From Flammula alnicola (Eukaryota; Basidiomycota; Agaricomycetes; Agaricales; Strophariaceae), in NCBI GenBank assembly GCA_015499995.1, contig JADNRV010000211.1, positions 1 to 64,000 on the forward strand: 64,000 bases of DNA. Reading direction: 5' to 3'. The notes under the pieces are model-generated. The model was given only the letters and a program-made list of their open reading frames with translations. It was not told where the DNA came from and did no database searches. The position numbers and the translations under genes are program-made. Every line of letters starts with the position of its first letter. Within the stretch, counting starts at the first letter, position 1. Of this stretch, positions 45,840 through 56,715 are shown piece after piece.

Positions 45840-47213
45840 ATGTCGTTGACAGCAGATGGCCCGGAAGCCCAAGAAGCTCTATTCGAAAAAGCCGCGGAAC
45901 ACGTCCCTCCAAACTTGAAACGGGCGACATTACGACTGGAATTTCCACCATCCTACGTTCTGGTGGGCGTGTACAGGCTGTTCACCGACAAATCTCTCTA
46001 CAAGCCGGCCTGGGACAAATGTAAACATGCGACTCGCCGCGGTGCAATAGTGGGCACCATATGGGCACGTTTCGTTGCCCTGACACCAATACGAGTCGTG
46101 CTCTGACCATGATTTGGGAATGGATAGGCGTTCTTGACGTTTTCGATTCAGAAGACGTTCATCGAGCTGTTTCTTGCAAAGTGCGTTTACTGTATTTTTT
46201 TGCAGTCTTTGCGCTCACTCAGTTGTCGCGAGATAGCTCACCAAGGATCATTGGCCTGTCGCGTGATACTATGTTCGGCTATAAAATCCCATTCAACGTA
46301 CATACTTGTGCGTCTCTCTCTTAACTCTCTGTTTTCGATCTCATCTCTAAACTGTGGATATGTTTTCCAGACGCAGCTATAATGATACTCGGCTCGCAGA
46401 TAACGCAAATCCTCCGCTTCTTCCTCAACAAAAACATTCGCATCGCTCGAGATCGCGCCTGGGACCAAACCGTCGCGTCTCGTGGTAAAGGCCCGGATTT
46501 CTGGCAGCCGTACGTCGAGGAATGGGAGAACCCTCCCAAGATCGAGATGGAGTCGGCAGGGCAGAAGTTCACCGACAAGTGGTTGGGGGGATGGTTTGGG
46601 CTTTTCGTCATCAAACGAAGTGGGTCTTGAACGCCATGCTATATATTTTTTCTTTGGTTGTTCACCTGTTCCACTCATCTAGTTTTGCTCTCGCCCTTCC
46701 AAGTTTATCCCTTCGTGGGCATGGCCGTCTCTGCGTGGTTCAAGGCCCTTGGAACGTCTCACTTTCTTCACCGACGCGTAAGCCCGCCTTTCTTCTTCCT
46801 CAAGTTATGCATCCAAATTCTAATTGCCCCAATAAATAAAATAGTACTTCGAATCAAAGAAAATGACAAAACAGCAAGTCGCCGTCTTTATGGAAGAGCG
46901 GAAATGGGATTATCGAGGTACGGTTTACTCGTACCTCGTCTTACAAGTTATACTCATTGTTATTAACAGTGTTCGGATTCACGGCTGCCCTCCTAGAGGG
47001 CATACCCATTATTGGCCTAGTGTTTACGGTTTCGAATAGGGTTGGTGCAGCGATGTGGGCTCATGGTCCGTCCTTTTGCGTTCCTTCCCAACTCTGTGGT
47101 TGGCTGACCTCACTTTCTCGTTTTGCTTTCTAGATTTGGAGAAAAGGCAGCACTTTGTCGCTGAGGAACGCCTTCACGCTAGGGCGTCGCCTGGTTCTCG
47201 GAAAACAGAGTGA
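45840..47213 (+). CDS. EI24/RRT8-like multi-pass membrane protein
   Basis: Eight exons: 45840-46064, 46128-46180, 46237-46307, 46371-46619, 46683-46777, 46845-46917, 46970-47065 and 47134-47213, giving 313 residues. Intron 1 appears to use a GC donor (TGG|GCACGT, the GC form of the common GTACGT) with a CTCTGAC branch site; it keeps the frame and a continuous helix (GTIW-AFLTFSIQK). An alternative GT donor at 46051 would drop five residues. The C-terminal block AALLEGIPIIGLVFTVSNRV, then WAHDLEKRQ, is the hallmark of fungal EI24-like proteins related to yeast Rrt8/Lds. These are integral membrane proteins linked to lipid droplets or spore wall in yeast; the role here is inferred only. No breaks. 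Confidence 0.75.
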
Positions 47214-47787
47214 TTTACCCTCAGCCAGCCGATTTTCCTTTTTCTTAGACATGCTTGGACGATGTAGTACGTGTTGATACGCGAATGTACTCTTTTTTTG
47301 CTTCGTTTTATGGCTGGGGGCATTTCATTGACTTTTCTATCACCGTTAACATTCTTGGTTATTCTTGGATTTGTCTTGCCTTCAAATGCGCCGCCGACGA
47401 CCAGAACTTATTTTCCTCCTCTTTCCCCAGCCACAGCTACAGTCTGGTTCTTTTGGTTCCTCTTCACCCCTGAGGCCTGAAGGCTTGACAGCGAACACGC
47501 TACTTACTTACTTTCCTACCTTGCACAGCCACAATCCAGTGTTGTCCAGATGAGGTACGCCACCCGCGCAGGCCTTAGGCTTCGTCTATACTTCGAGAGC
47601 CGGACCCATTCCTGCAGTCAATAGGCTCTGGGCCTTGCCAGAGTTACCTCTGTATACAATTGGTCTGGTATATCATGGTGCGTTTTGACATCTATCGTAA
47701 AGCTTCAAACATTTAACCTTCCAACTCCCAACAGCCTGACAAAACACACAAATTCTCAACTTGATTACGATTCCTAGATTCTCAGTG
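47214..47787. other. Intergenic, nothing recognised
   Basis: About 570 bp; short ORFs only. Promoter space for the coiled-coil gene. Confidence 0.45.
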
Positions 47788-48592
47788 ATGCCTACGTTGC
47801 ATAAACAGCACATGGTCTTGGGCTATCCTCCGCGGCAGCCAGGCGGGGGTTATAGCCATTCGCAATATATTGAAGGTTAGTTTTTGGAGTTCTGAATTTT
47901 ACTCGGTTCACATTTTCGCAGATGATGACAGTTACGACGGCGATTATAGCTCCGACGATGACAGAGATGAATTGGATGGCGAAGAGTATGGGAGAGCAGT
48001 CACCCATCCCCACCACCGGAGGTTCATTAACAATCCGCCAGGTTCGCGCCTTTATTCTTCTGTCGCATATCAAACGTACTTACCTTGTTCTTTAGCGTCG
48101 TTTCCCGCACCTGAGCCGTTCAGACCAATGCCTCTTTCCAAATCTGCTCCCTCTTCATTCGACAAAGCCGCTTTCAAGCGCGACATGCAAACGATGAAAG
48201 CGCAAATGCAAGAGATGAAAGAGCAGATGAAATCGGTGAAGATGTCTGCATTCCACAAAGCGGCCTTCGATCGCGACATGCAGCAGATGAAAGAGCAGCT
48301 GAAATCAGTGAAGACGCCTGTATGGGACAAAGCGGCCTTCGATCGCGACATGCAACAAATGAAAGAGCAGATGAAATCAGTGAAGACCTCTGCGTTCGAC
48401 GAGGCTGCCTTCAAACGTCAAATGCGAGAGGTGGAAGCGATGAATACGTGGACGCATCCCCATCACCCTGCGCCACACCCTTCAGCCTCATTTTCTCAGG
48501 AAGACAGTCGAACGTACGCGCCCTGGGTACCGCCTTCCACGGCGCACCATTCCGACAACGTTCCATCCAGATATACAAGAGCACGACATTAA
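47788..48592 (+). CDS. Repeat-built coiled-coil protein (unknown function)
   Basis: Three exons: 47788-47875, 47922-48041 and 48096-48592, giving 234 residues. The N-terminal half is Gly/Pro/Tyr-rich, then acidic (DDDSYDGDYSSDDDRDELDG). The core, about 48157-48430, consists of roughly four units of 24 residues (72 bp), each with FDRDMQQMKEQMKSVK-like heptads and a linking DKAA/DEAA. Leu/Met at a/d positions predicts a continuous helix or coiled coil. The tail is His/Pro/Ser-rich. No enzyme motif or membrane helix. The near-identity of units at the DNA level indicates recent expansion of a coding minisatellite. I do not recognise a named family. Confidence 0.6.
48157..48430 (+). repeat. 72-bp coding minisatellite (coiled-coil units)
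   Basis: Tandem units of 72 bp in frame with the coiled-coil gene, containing conserved GACATGCA(G/A)CA(G/A)ATGAAAG and AAATC(A/G)GTGAAGA segments. Confidence 0.8.
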
Positions 48593-48673
48593 CGATTCGC
48601 GTTAACTAGTCACCCGAATCCCGAAGCCGCTGTTGAAGCGAATTTGCCTACTACTTTTTAGTAATATGTACGA

Positions 48674-49384
48674 CTAGCTGTGACCCGTGCGTTACACGGT
48701 GCTATCGATTATTAAGATTGCTATTTCTTTGACCATGATTTGCTATGTTTCCGAGGTCAACTTCTAACAATCATACACAACTGTGACTATTTATGGCAGA
48801 AGTAGCCACTTGTCATCAATGATCGATCTTATTCATACGTTTTTTGCACTTGTTGTCGTCAAACAGTAGGCAAAAAAAACCAATTTCTGAAAACTGACAA
48901 CTCTGCTCGACGGAGCACCAATGAGATATTCGTCCTCTAAAAAGACACGCAAGAAAATCATGGCTTGCTGGCGTGCAAAACGCCGCAGAAGCCAGAGCCC
49001 TAGCTGTGACCCGTGCGTTGCACGGTGCTATCGATTATTCAGATATTCAGAGCGGTTTGTGGTTTTCCTGGACGAAGGTCAACTTCTAACAATCGTACAC
49101 AACTCTAACTAAATTGATTCTTAATTCAGCACTTATATACATTTGTAATAATATACAAAAGATTAAAGACCATTTATGGCAGAAGTAGCCACTTGTCATC
49201 AATGATCGATCTTATTCATCCGTTTCGACCTCTTGTCATCGTCAAAAAGCAGGCAAAAAAATCCAATTTCTGAACACTGAAAGCTCTGCTCGACAGAGAA
49301 CCGATGAGATATTCGACCTCGAAAAAGACTCGCGAGAAAATCGCGGCTTGCTGGCGTGCAAAACGCCGCAGAAGCCAGAGCCCC
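48674..49384 (-). mobile_element. Tandem pair of Helitron-like units (by 3' end structure)
   Basis: Two direct copies, 48674-48999 and 49000-49384, share most of their length; unit 2 has about 60 bp more in the middle. On the minus strand each unit ends with a short hairpin (CCGTGCAACGCACGG in unit 2, CCGTGTAACGCACGG in unit 1), seven bases, then CTAG. A hairpin followed closely by CTRR is the Helitron 3' end, and unit 1 is followed by T as expected. The opposite ends share GGGCTCTGGCTTCTGCGGCG. No Rep/helicase gene is present. The assignment is tentative. Confidence 0.5.
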
Positions 49385-49474
49385 ACGTGAGAAAAATGTT
49401 TTCAAACATGTTATGGATGAATCAATCTATTTTGTTGCGAAACTGGAATATTTTATTTTGTACTTAACGGCGGT

Positions 49475-50520
49475 AGTTTTTGACTTTTAGCCCCATGCAC
49501 GTGATGTTGAAACCATTATGTAATGCTTGAAATTGAACGCTCCCAACTCAGTTCACATCCGCATGATTGGTGCCGGTGATTGGTGGCACCGCTCATCTTT
49601 CCTCTTAAGTACCACCACCATCATCTTCCTCGTCGTTGTGTTTGCATGCCTCCCAAGCCCACCACGCTGTTCAAGCTCCCCTCACTGCAATATATGTATT
49701 CTCCTGACCTGTTTACCCGTCTCACCCTCGCCACAGTCCATAGGCCCCCATTACTCCTAGGGAAATGCATGGGTTTGCAAACCCGCACGGGTCACGGGTA
49801 TGGGTACTGACGGGTACGGGTACGGGTACCAATTCGCATACCCGCGACCATCAAAACAAGCCCCAGAACATCGAAAACGGTGCAGAATTGATGGAGATAC
49901 ACCTAATTTCGTGAAAATCATCGAAATTGAGTGTATCTCAGCCATTTCTCCACCGTTTTCGACGTTCTGGGCGCCATTTTGACGGGTAAACCCGTGCGGG
50001 TCACGGGTATGGGTACTGGCGGGTATGGGTACGGGTAGGCGCCGGGACACCCACGGGTTACCCGTGCATTTCCCTAATTACTCCATCACTGGCCATCAAT
50101 GTATGTCTTCTTCGTGAGGCGTTATAACCTCAAAGGATGTCCATACGTCTCCTCAGTAGATATATATGATTTAAGGTCTAGTGGGGGTAGTCATCACCAT
50201 TTTAACCAAGTGCCACCTATCATGGAGTTAGTTATATGATTAGTAATTGTTTTGGCCTCCTTTCTTTGCATTAGACTATGTTTTCAATGTAGACAATGAT
50301 AATATTTTTAATTTCACCTATTTTACAGCATGAAGAATAATAAATGCATAAAAATTTGTCTCAGAGATGCTCTAGATAAACGGAGAGACTTTGAATTTAC
50401 AAGTCTTGTGTGTTTTCAACCATGCCACACACCGTAAACAAACCAGTTCATGCATTTGACCAGCTCGAGAGCGTTACATAATGGAAAGAATCACGTGCTT
50501 GGGGCTAAAAGTCGCCAACT
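49475..50520. mobile_element. TIR element A (interrupted by a hAT MITE)
   Basis: Left end AGTTTTTGACTTTTAGCCCC at 49475 and, inverted, AGTTGGCGACTTTTAGCCCC at 50520, both continuing into A/T-GCACGTGAT. No transposase. Target duplication not resolved. The element contains the intact hAT MITE at 49758-50076. Confidence 0.65.
49750..50084. mobile_element. hAT-type MITE with 8-bp target duplication
   Basis: Element 49758-50076 (319 bp). TIRs TAGGGAAATGCATGGGT and, inverted, TAGGGAAATGCACGGGT. Perfect 8-bp duplication ATTACTCC at 49750-49757 and 50077-50084. Subterminal regions hold arrays of GGGTACGGGTA/GGGTATGGGTA, much like the ACCCTTACCC arrays of the MITE at 4097, although the sequences differ. 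No coding capacity. Confidence 0.92.
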
Positions 50521-50533
50521 CGCGCTGGGTTAC

Positions 50534-51172
50534 AGTTTTTGACTTTCCGCCCCACGCACGTGAGTCCCAAAATGGCAAGAGTATTATATAATACTCAGAA
50601 TCAAATCAGTTCGTTGCGTTCAGCTCGCCATCAGCTTTGCCATAATCAAGAACGCGTGTGACGGTGGCTTCTTGCTCTCAAACCACCACCACCACCTCCT
50701 CCGCATCCTCCGCGTCCTCCGCGTCCTCCTCCCCTCCCTCTCCCCATGCTGTGAGCACCACGTCTGCCCCATATAGCCCTTATGTGCTTGCCCTGATGCA
50801 TTTGATGTGTTCTGCCATGCTATGATGCACTCTATCATTGCCTCTACTTATGCTAATATCACACCCTATTTCTTATACTAGCTTTCATAGTAGTAGTCTA
50901 GTAGATATATATTCTAATGCTATATTTATTAAAATTATGCCTCATGAGAATTAAGAGTGATAAATGCCCCTTCCACCCAAAAAAGAGAGCATTTCAAGCT
51001 GGAGGGACTTCATTGTCAGGCATTTGCAACTTGGGCAACTCATTTTGTGGCACCGTGCCACAAACATTATGAACTGGGTCGCGAAATTGGCAAGCTACTT
51101 TGAATTTTCAGTGCTTTACATAATACAATCCCAATTTGGACATCACGTGAGTGGGGCGGAAAGTCGCCAACT
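50534..51172. mobile_element. TIR element B, neighbour and relative of element A
   Basis: Ends AGTTTTTGACTTTCCGCCCC (50534) and, inverted from 51172, AGTTGGCGACTTTCCGCCCC, followed by CACGCACGTGA and CACTCACGTGA. The TIRs differ from element A mainly at the TA/CC position. The 13 bp between A and B and the sequence right of B share CTGGGTTAC. A purine-strand (GGA/GGC)n tract lies inside at about 50680-50740. No transposase. Confidence 0.65.
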
Positions 51173-51951
51173 CTGGGTTACCGGTATTGTGACTCGCGCG
51201 TCACGCTCTGGGCACCTCGCTGCGGCACACTCGCCTCTCGCCTCTCGAGCGCGAGAGATTATAGTTTCCCACTTAGTTACCTTGATTTTATGCATTATCC
51301 ACAGACTATGCATTATCCACATGCGGCAGACTTGAATGTTATTATTACTGCACATCTTACTGCACATCCTCTAACACATCCTCTAACGTCCTCTAACATC
51401 TAACTCTCTTCTCTCCTCTCTTCTCCGGTGGGATTGAAGAGCCGATGGTGGGCAGTTCTTGGTCTGGGACTTCGCTTTCGAGCGAAGCAGTTCTTGGTCA
51501 TTCTTCTCATAACGGCTGATCTTGGTGGCAAGGTAGACAGATCTTGGCGAGGTTAGACAGATCTTGGCAAGGTAGACAGAGTCTTCGGCCAGAATGACCG
51601 GCGAGCGGGTGTCTAATGGATGGCGCGTTAGTCAAGTCAAGACCGTCTCAGCAAAGCAATGGAGACGGAGGATTTTCGCGGAGGATTTTCGGGCTGGCGG
51701 CGCTGGTGCTGTCAGTGCTGTCAGTGTCAGTGTTGTCGTCGGAGGCTTTGGAGGACCAGGCATTGAACTGAGAGTCGTTGTCGCTGGAAGGTTCGTCGTT
51801 AAAGAGGAGGTCGTTGAGCGCAAGCATCAAGCTCGATGCAAGCTCGATGGTGGGGCGGAAATCGATGCAAGCTTGACTCGATAGTGGGGCGGGAAATGCT
51901 ATGGGGTGGGAAATGCTAAACTCATCGTTACTTCCGGAGGGGTTGAACCCT
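51173..51951. other. Low-information spacer
   Basis: Contains CTAAC-rich direct repeats near 51350-51410 and repeated AGATCTTGGC(A/G)AGGT segments near 51530-51580, but no gene that I can support. ORFs on both strands at 51594-51884 mirror each other and look like composition effects. Confidence 0.4.
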
Positions 51952-53757
51952 TCACCGTAGTTCATGCGGGTCGTCCGAGTCATCATGGTGGGTGCAGCGT
52001 AAAGGAGTGCAGAAGAGGACGGCGTCCTCCCCGTCAGTCTGAGAGCGTGAAACTGCAGCCCGGGTCTGCTTGGTAAACTCTGCAGAAGACTTAGTGTCGG
52101 GTTTCTTAACGGGGGCACTGGGGGTTGCCGGGGTGGGCGTTCTGGCTGGCTTCGCGGTTCCGTTCTTTTTCGCGGTTGCATTCTTTTTCGATGGCGCGCT
52201 GCATATCGGTGGAGTGGTTGCGTTTGAAATTGGGTGCCTCGAGCTCTTCGATGCTCCGTCGTCTTGCTGTTTCTTGAATTCACGCTTGGATTTGGCGTTG
52301 TCGGTGTCGACCATGAGATTCTGGAGATGTCATATAACTCAAGACGACGAAACAAGGCCTTGGCACAGGCCTTCCATGTCTTGGTTAAAGACTCTGTATA
52401 GTGGTGAAGTAGTTGAGTGGTGGTTGGTGGACCCAGACTCTTTCGAGGCACCAGATTGGGAGAGGGAACAGAGAAGGGGGCCGCTGAAGACGTCGCATGA
52501 GTTATAAAGAAGAGCATATGTAGATGATAAATACCGAGATGGCGGCGGCCCCAGGCCGTGAGCAGGCACCACAAGATGTTGCAGAGATGAGTTTGAGCAC
52601 GTCGTTGTTGAGCGTCCGAGGACAGGTCGAGTACTCGAAGTCTAGTTGACAGGCGAGAGAGCAGTATGGCGTTGACCGGCGAGTGGGTGTCTAATGGTCA
52701 GTCGAGGTGGCAATGCGCTTGAAGACGTCGTTGACGAAGCTGGCTAGCTCTTCAAGTTGTCGTTGACGAAGCTGTTGAGGATGGCCATCATGTACACGGA
52801 TGTCTGGATTTTACGTGAAGAGCTAGGTAGCGAGCGAGCATAGATTAGATAGATTAGATTCCTCGATGGCAATGCACTCAAAGGTATTCTTGCCTCTTTG
52901 GCGGCAATGCACTTGAAGATGTCTGGAGCCCTGCGAGCAGTCGACGTGGGTTTTTCCCGCAGGTCGTTGAGCAGGTCGTTGAAGTACTCGAGCTTTGTGA
53001 TGTCGCACTTGCCCATTGCACGCTGAAGCTTGCTGAAGCTTGATGGGACAAGGCTGGTGTCCTCAGATGTCTCGATCAAGCCTTTGATCACAACGGCTGA
53101 ATTCAGTGCGCCCCATTACTTACTACCCAATCGAAGCTTGATCAATGATACCCCAACCGACGATTTCCCTTTACTCGATTGAGCTGTCTTTACTCGACCG
53201 AGCCTTATGCTAAATGCCGACGTTGGCACTTGCGGTGGCTCGATTCGTGCGCGTTTCGTTTGTCTTGGGGAAACAGGTGCATCACAGGGAAAGGCGGCAT
53301 TGAGCCTGCGTTGAATGGGGGAAGGCGTCGCCCGCATTGCCGTGTCATCTGGGTCTAACATAATGAGATAGAAAAATAACGACAGACTGGATGTGCGCAC
53401 CTTTAATGAATCTCCAACAATGCACTCGCTAGATGGTCTGTGGCACCTATCCAACTCGAGGAGTGCGGAAAGAGGGCCAGAGATGGCAGCCGTGCTGCAA
53501 GCTTCATGGCCCATTAATTGTGAGACCCCGGTCCAGCAAATCAATTGGATCAAGAGCTCGTGCGCTCGCGTCAGTCCCAGATGCTGGATCGAAGAGCCTT
53601 GAAGCAGACGGTAGTAGTCGTGGAATGAAATTTCATTGCGTTTTACATAGCGAGCTATAGCGAGATGGAGAGAGGAAAGGTTACGGTGAAAGCTGTACAG
53701 TGTCTTGCATATTGGTTTGCACAACGAAATTTCCAGCGCGCTGTTTGATGTGACCAC
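51952..53757 (-). CDS. Hypothetical multi-exon locus, minus strand
   Basis: Several minus-strand frames look protein-like but exon joins are uncertain. 53757-53116 has a basic NLS-like RQTKRARIEPPQ and ends LRLGSK. 53091-52744 has SFSKLQRAMGKCDITKLEYF and LNSFVNDNLK. 52314-51952 is Lys/Ala/Pro-rich (KKNATAKKNGTAKPARTPTP). A 27-nt GTAAGTAATG...TTCAG segment at the end of the first frame would join the first two frames, but 27 nt is shorter than any other intron here. A second direct copy of the FVND(V/N) region and of GGCGAG(C/T)GGGTGTCTAATGG suggests internal duplication. No known domain. Confidence 0.3.
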
Positions 53758-53913
53758 CGTGTCACTTCAAACTTTATTTCGGAAGCGAACAACGGTGTCT
53801 CGTGGTTTTGAGGACGGATCTTGGGTGAGGGTTACCGTGAGAAAGTGATGCTGAAGTCACATCAAATCGCGTCTGGAAATTTTGTTGTGCAAACCAATAT
53901 GCAAGACACTGTA
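53697..53913. repeat. Short inverted repeat (snapback)
   Basis: 53697-53755 (from CAGTGTCTTGCATATTGGTT to TTTGATGTGAC) recurs inverted at 53857-53913 with few mismatches, spaced by about 100 bp. The left arm overlaps the 5' end of the hypothetical frame. Confidence 0.75.
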
Positions 53914-54494
53914 AGGTCAATCAACGGTGCCATCATTATAATCACGTGACTAAGGAAATCTACGGAAATCCCCGACTGGGGCCATGCACGGGCAGCACGG
54001 CTAAAGACCCGACCGGGGGTTGAGAAACCGGACTTCACTGGTGGATTGTGTATTCAACTGGGTACGTGCCCGACCCTCGAACGGGGGGTAACCGGCGAGG
54101 TGCCCAGAGCCAAGGTGGACCCGGTACATCAGGAAAAACACTTTTGCCCCAGGTCATCCCAGGAAAAATTGGCTGGAAGAGGTACTATAATGTGCTATGA
54201 GGGCATCCTGGGGCACCTTGGATACTCCTGTGAGGCCACTTTTGGACCTATGACAAGTTAGATAAGATCAAGTTTCCCAGGCCATCCCAGAGCAACTTGG
54301 GTCAACCTACACATGTCCTAGGTTACAAATATCCTGGATTGCATATTGCATGAATTTGGCCAATCATTCAGGAACTCCATGTTCAACTTGTATAAAATAT
54401 ATGAAATGTAATTAATTAGATTAATACACAGGTTCTGAATCTAATATAGGTACAAGCAAATTACATTATGTATGTAAGAGACTTGAGATGCATC
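53914..54494. other. Intergenic, nothing recognised
   Basis: About 580 bp with CCCAGG(T/C)CATCCCAG repeated three times loosely; otherwise nothing. Confidence 0.4.
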
Positions 54495-55530
54495 TCAATG
54501 TGTGGTGGTGGTGGCCATGTAGAGGTAGGAGCAGCGTAAAGTAGTGCAGAGGGTGACATTGAAATCACACCAAGAGTAACTATTGGCAACTTCTCCTGCA
54601 GCAGAAACAGCATATGAAACAGCGGTGGCATTGGCGCAGTTGCTGCTGCTATTGCCCCTTGTCATATCGAAATGGACAAAGACCCTCCTCACATTAAAAT
54701 GGTGGCGGCAGCAGTTGTTGCTGTCCCTCCTTCTCGTATTGAAATGGTGGCGGCGGCGGCAGCGGCGGCGATGATGGTGGCCCTCGTCGTCATGTTGAAA
54801 TGGCAGTGCACTGGGTGAGAGGTCGAGGTTGCGAAACAGCAGTGGCCGCTGGAGGTGTCGATGCACCGAGGGCGTCTTCGTTGGACCCGCGGCGTCAGGG
54901 GGTCGTCTTCGATGCACCTGCGGCACCGTCATCAATCCCCCCGCTGTTGCGGCGTCGCGGGTGGTCACGGCGTTGCATTGCTGTTGGACCCAACAGATGG
55001 GCGTATTGAGGAATCGGCAGGGGAGATGGAGGGGTTGGCTGCAAAGGGGTCGTCGATGCACCCAGTGCTTGTCCCAGGGCACTGGTGCATCACCAGAGAG
55101 CCCATCTCCTGTTTGATAAGGTTGAGCGAGCTGCAGGCGACCTTCGCCATTAGCGCCAAGCTGGACAGGAGGGACAGCAGGAGCCCGTTGCGCGCCTCGA
55201 GTGCTGCTAACCTCGTTTGCTGCAGTCATGGTGGCGTGGAAGGACGTGAGATCGCGCATCAGATGCTCATTCTGCTCCAGCTTATCGGCGTGGACTGCCT
55301 GGGCATGCTGGGGCAGATTGTCGAGCCTTGAGAACTGCTTTCCACAGTGACACGAAAACGGACGTTCTCCGGTATGTTTCCTGAGATCGACTGATGAGAC
55401 GATGAGAGAAAAAGCCAGAAAAAAAATAGGGCGTACCTGATACGACGAACCAGATGCTCGCTCCTGGATAACACCATACGACACTCGCCCTAGTCCCTAC
55501 GTCGGAAAGTCCTAGCAGGGGCAGGCCTAT
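54495..55530 (-). pseudogene. C2H2 zinc-finger transcription factor, decayed
   Basis: On the minus strand, removing a 56-nt GT-AG intron (55436-55381) joins [11 protein letters not shown] to [10 protein letters not shown]. That produces the tail of one zinc finger, the TGERP linker and a second finger, [21 protein letters not shown], in the atypical C-x-C form. Next come [20 protein letters not shown], as in paired-finger fungal regulators. Upstream, the first-finger frame ([12 protein letters not shown]) meets an in-frame TAG at 55492-55490, so its N-terminus is lost. Downstream the frame runs on to 54495, but through His/Arg-rich low-complexity sequence overlapping simple repeats, unlike a normal regulatory domain. 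I read it as a truncated copy of a paired-finger DNA-binding protein embedded in repeats. Confidence 0.65.
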
Positions 55531-56490
55531 AGCGCTTATTGACGCCTGGGGCAGGGCCTGACATGTTGGGTACATTGCCGTTGGCGACCATGGCAGCCAT
55601 GTCAGCGTTGCTTGAGCTCCGGTCGACCTGGGGATTCAGCGGCGGCGTGGTGGCTGTTGGACTGCGGCAAAATTAGCAGGTGTTGAAGAAGCGGCGGAGG
55701 GGCAGCATTGGGCGGTGGCACGAGCTGTATTGGAAGGCGGGCAGCAGCACGACGTTGGGGGTGGAGTGGGCTGGTAGAACGCAAGGTTGGCAGGAAGGAT
55801 GGAGGTGGAGCGGCGCCGGCGTTCCCTGGCATGACGTCTGCCATACGCGGAGGGCGGGCAAGTGGTGTGGGCGACTTCATCCACCTTGGCGCGGTCGGAC
55901 TATCCCAGCAGCAGAGCCAGCTGTACTGCAACTGGACAACGGGGAGGAGCTGGGCTGCACCTAGCCGCCGCCGTATCAAAACAGCAGCCATATCGTCCAC
56001 TGCTGCTGCTTCACCCGTGCCACCTGGTCCTGCTGGCGCTCGTACTGGGCATGGAGGTGTCTAGCGAGCACGAAGGTCATTCGTGCTCGACGTCACCGCA
56101 GAGGAGGCTGGGGGCGGGGATGATGGACGCGGTGGTCGTGGATGCGGCGAGGTGGCCGCAGGAGCGAGCATCGAGCTCGAGATTGCTCGAGATTGCCGGA
56201 GCGGAGGCAGGGGATTGAGATGACAGAGGTTGCGGATCATGGACACGGCGGGACAGTCATCGTGGTCGTCGAGGCCGTGTCTAGCGAGCACGAAGGTCGT
56301 TCGTGCTCGACGTCGCCGCAGAGGAGGCTGGGGGCGGGGAGGACGGATGCCGCGGTCGCGGATGTGGCGGAGTGGCTGCACAGCCGAGCGTGAAGCTCTT
56401 GCGTGCTCGATGCCGCTGAGTGGAGGCAGCAGGGCGAGAGGAGGGAGTTGCAGTCGTGGACACGGCGCTTGGGCGTGCAACGCCAAATGG
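55531..56490. other. Repeat-rich, no supported gene
   Basis: Both strands show long overlapping Ala/Arg/Pro-rich frames typical of GC-rich repeats, not genes. A block of about 100 bp (GAGCACGAAGGTC...GCGGGGA) occurs at 56058 and again at 56278 in direct orientation; each begins with a hairpin (GAGCACGAA / TTCGTGCTC). Confidence 0.45.
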
Positions 56491-56715
56491 CGCAGCGGAT
56501 GGGGCTCGCGGGTGGTGTAAGGCCGTGGTCGAGGTCCCAAGCACGGATCCGAACGTCGTCTGATGCAGACGACGTTCGAATCTGAGGAGACGACGAACTG
56601 CTGTTCGTCGTCTCCTCGTACAGGCTGTTGGGAGATGTGAGCGTGCGTGGAGTCTGAAGTAGAAGTGCAGAACGAGTCGGCAGTACCGACTCGTTCCGCT
56701 CACGTACCGTCGTCG
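56491..56715. repeat. Hairpin-array repeat, copy 1
   Basis: Three perfect hairpins in a row. Stem 13 bp, loop ATG: 56550-56562 / 56566-56578. Stem 15 bp, loop TGCT: 56584-56598 / 56603-56617. Stem 11 bp, loop CAGTA: 56670-56680 / 56686-56696. A direct second copy lies at 62607-62657 plus 63635-63805. Confidence 0.85.

Noticed and set aside
51648..52574. 308-codon minus-strand ORF
   Set aside because: Overlaps a more protein-like frame (51952-52314) and is rich in Pro/Arg/Ser from repeat composition; splicing is unclear, so only a low-confidence locus is given.
54495..55105. C-terminal 200 residues of the zinc-finger frame as a regulatory domain
   Set aside because: His/Arg/Ala runs follow simple repeats (CTGCTG, GGTGGC) and read open in several frames.
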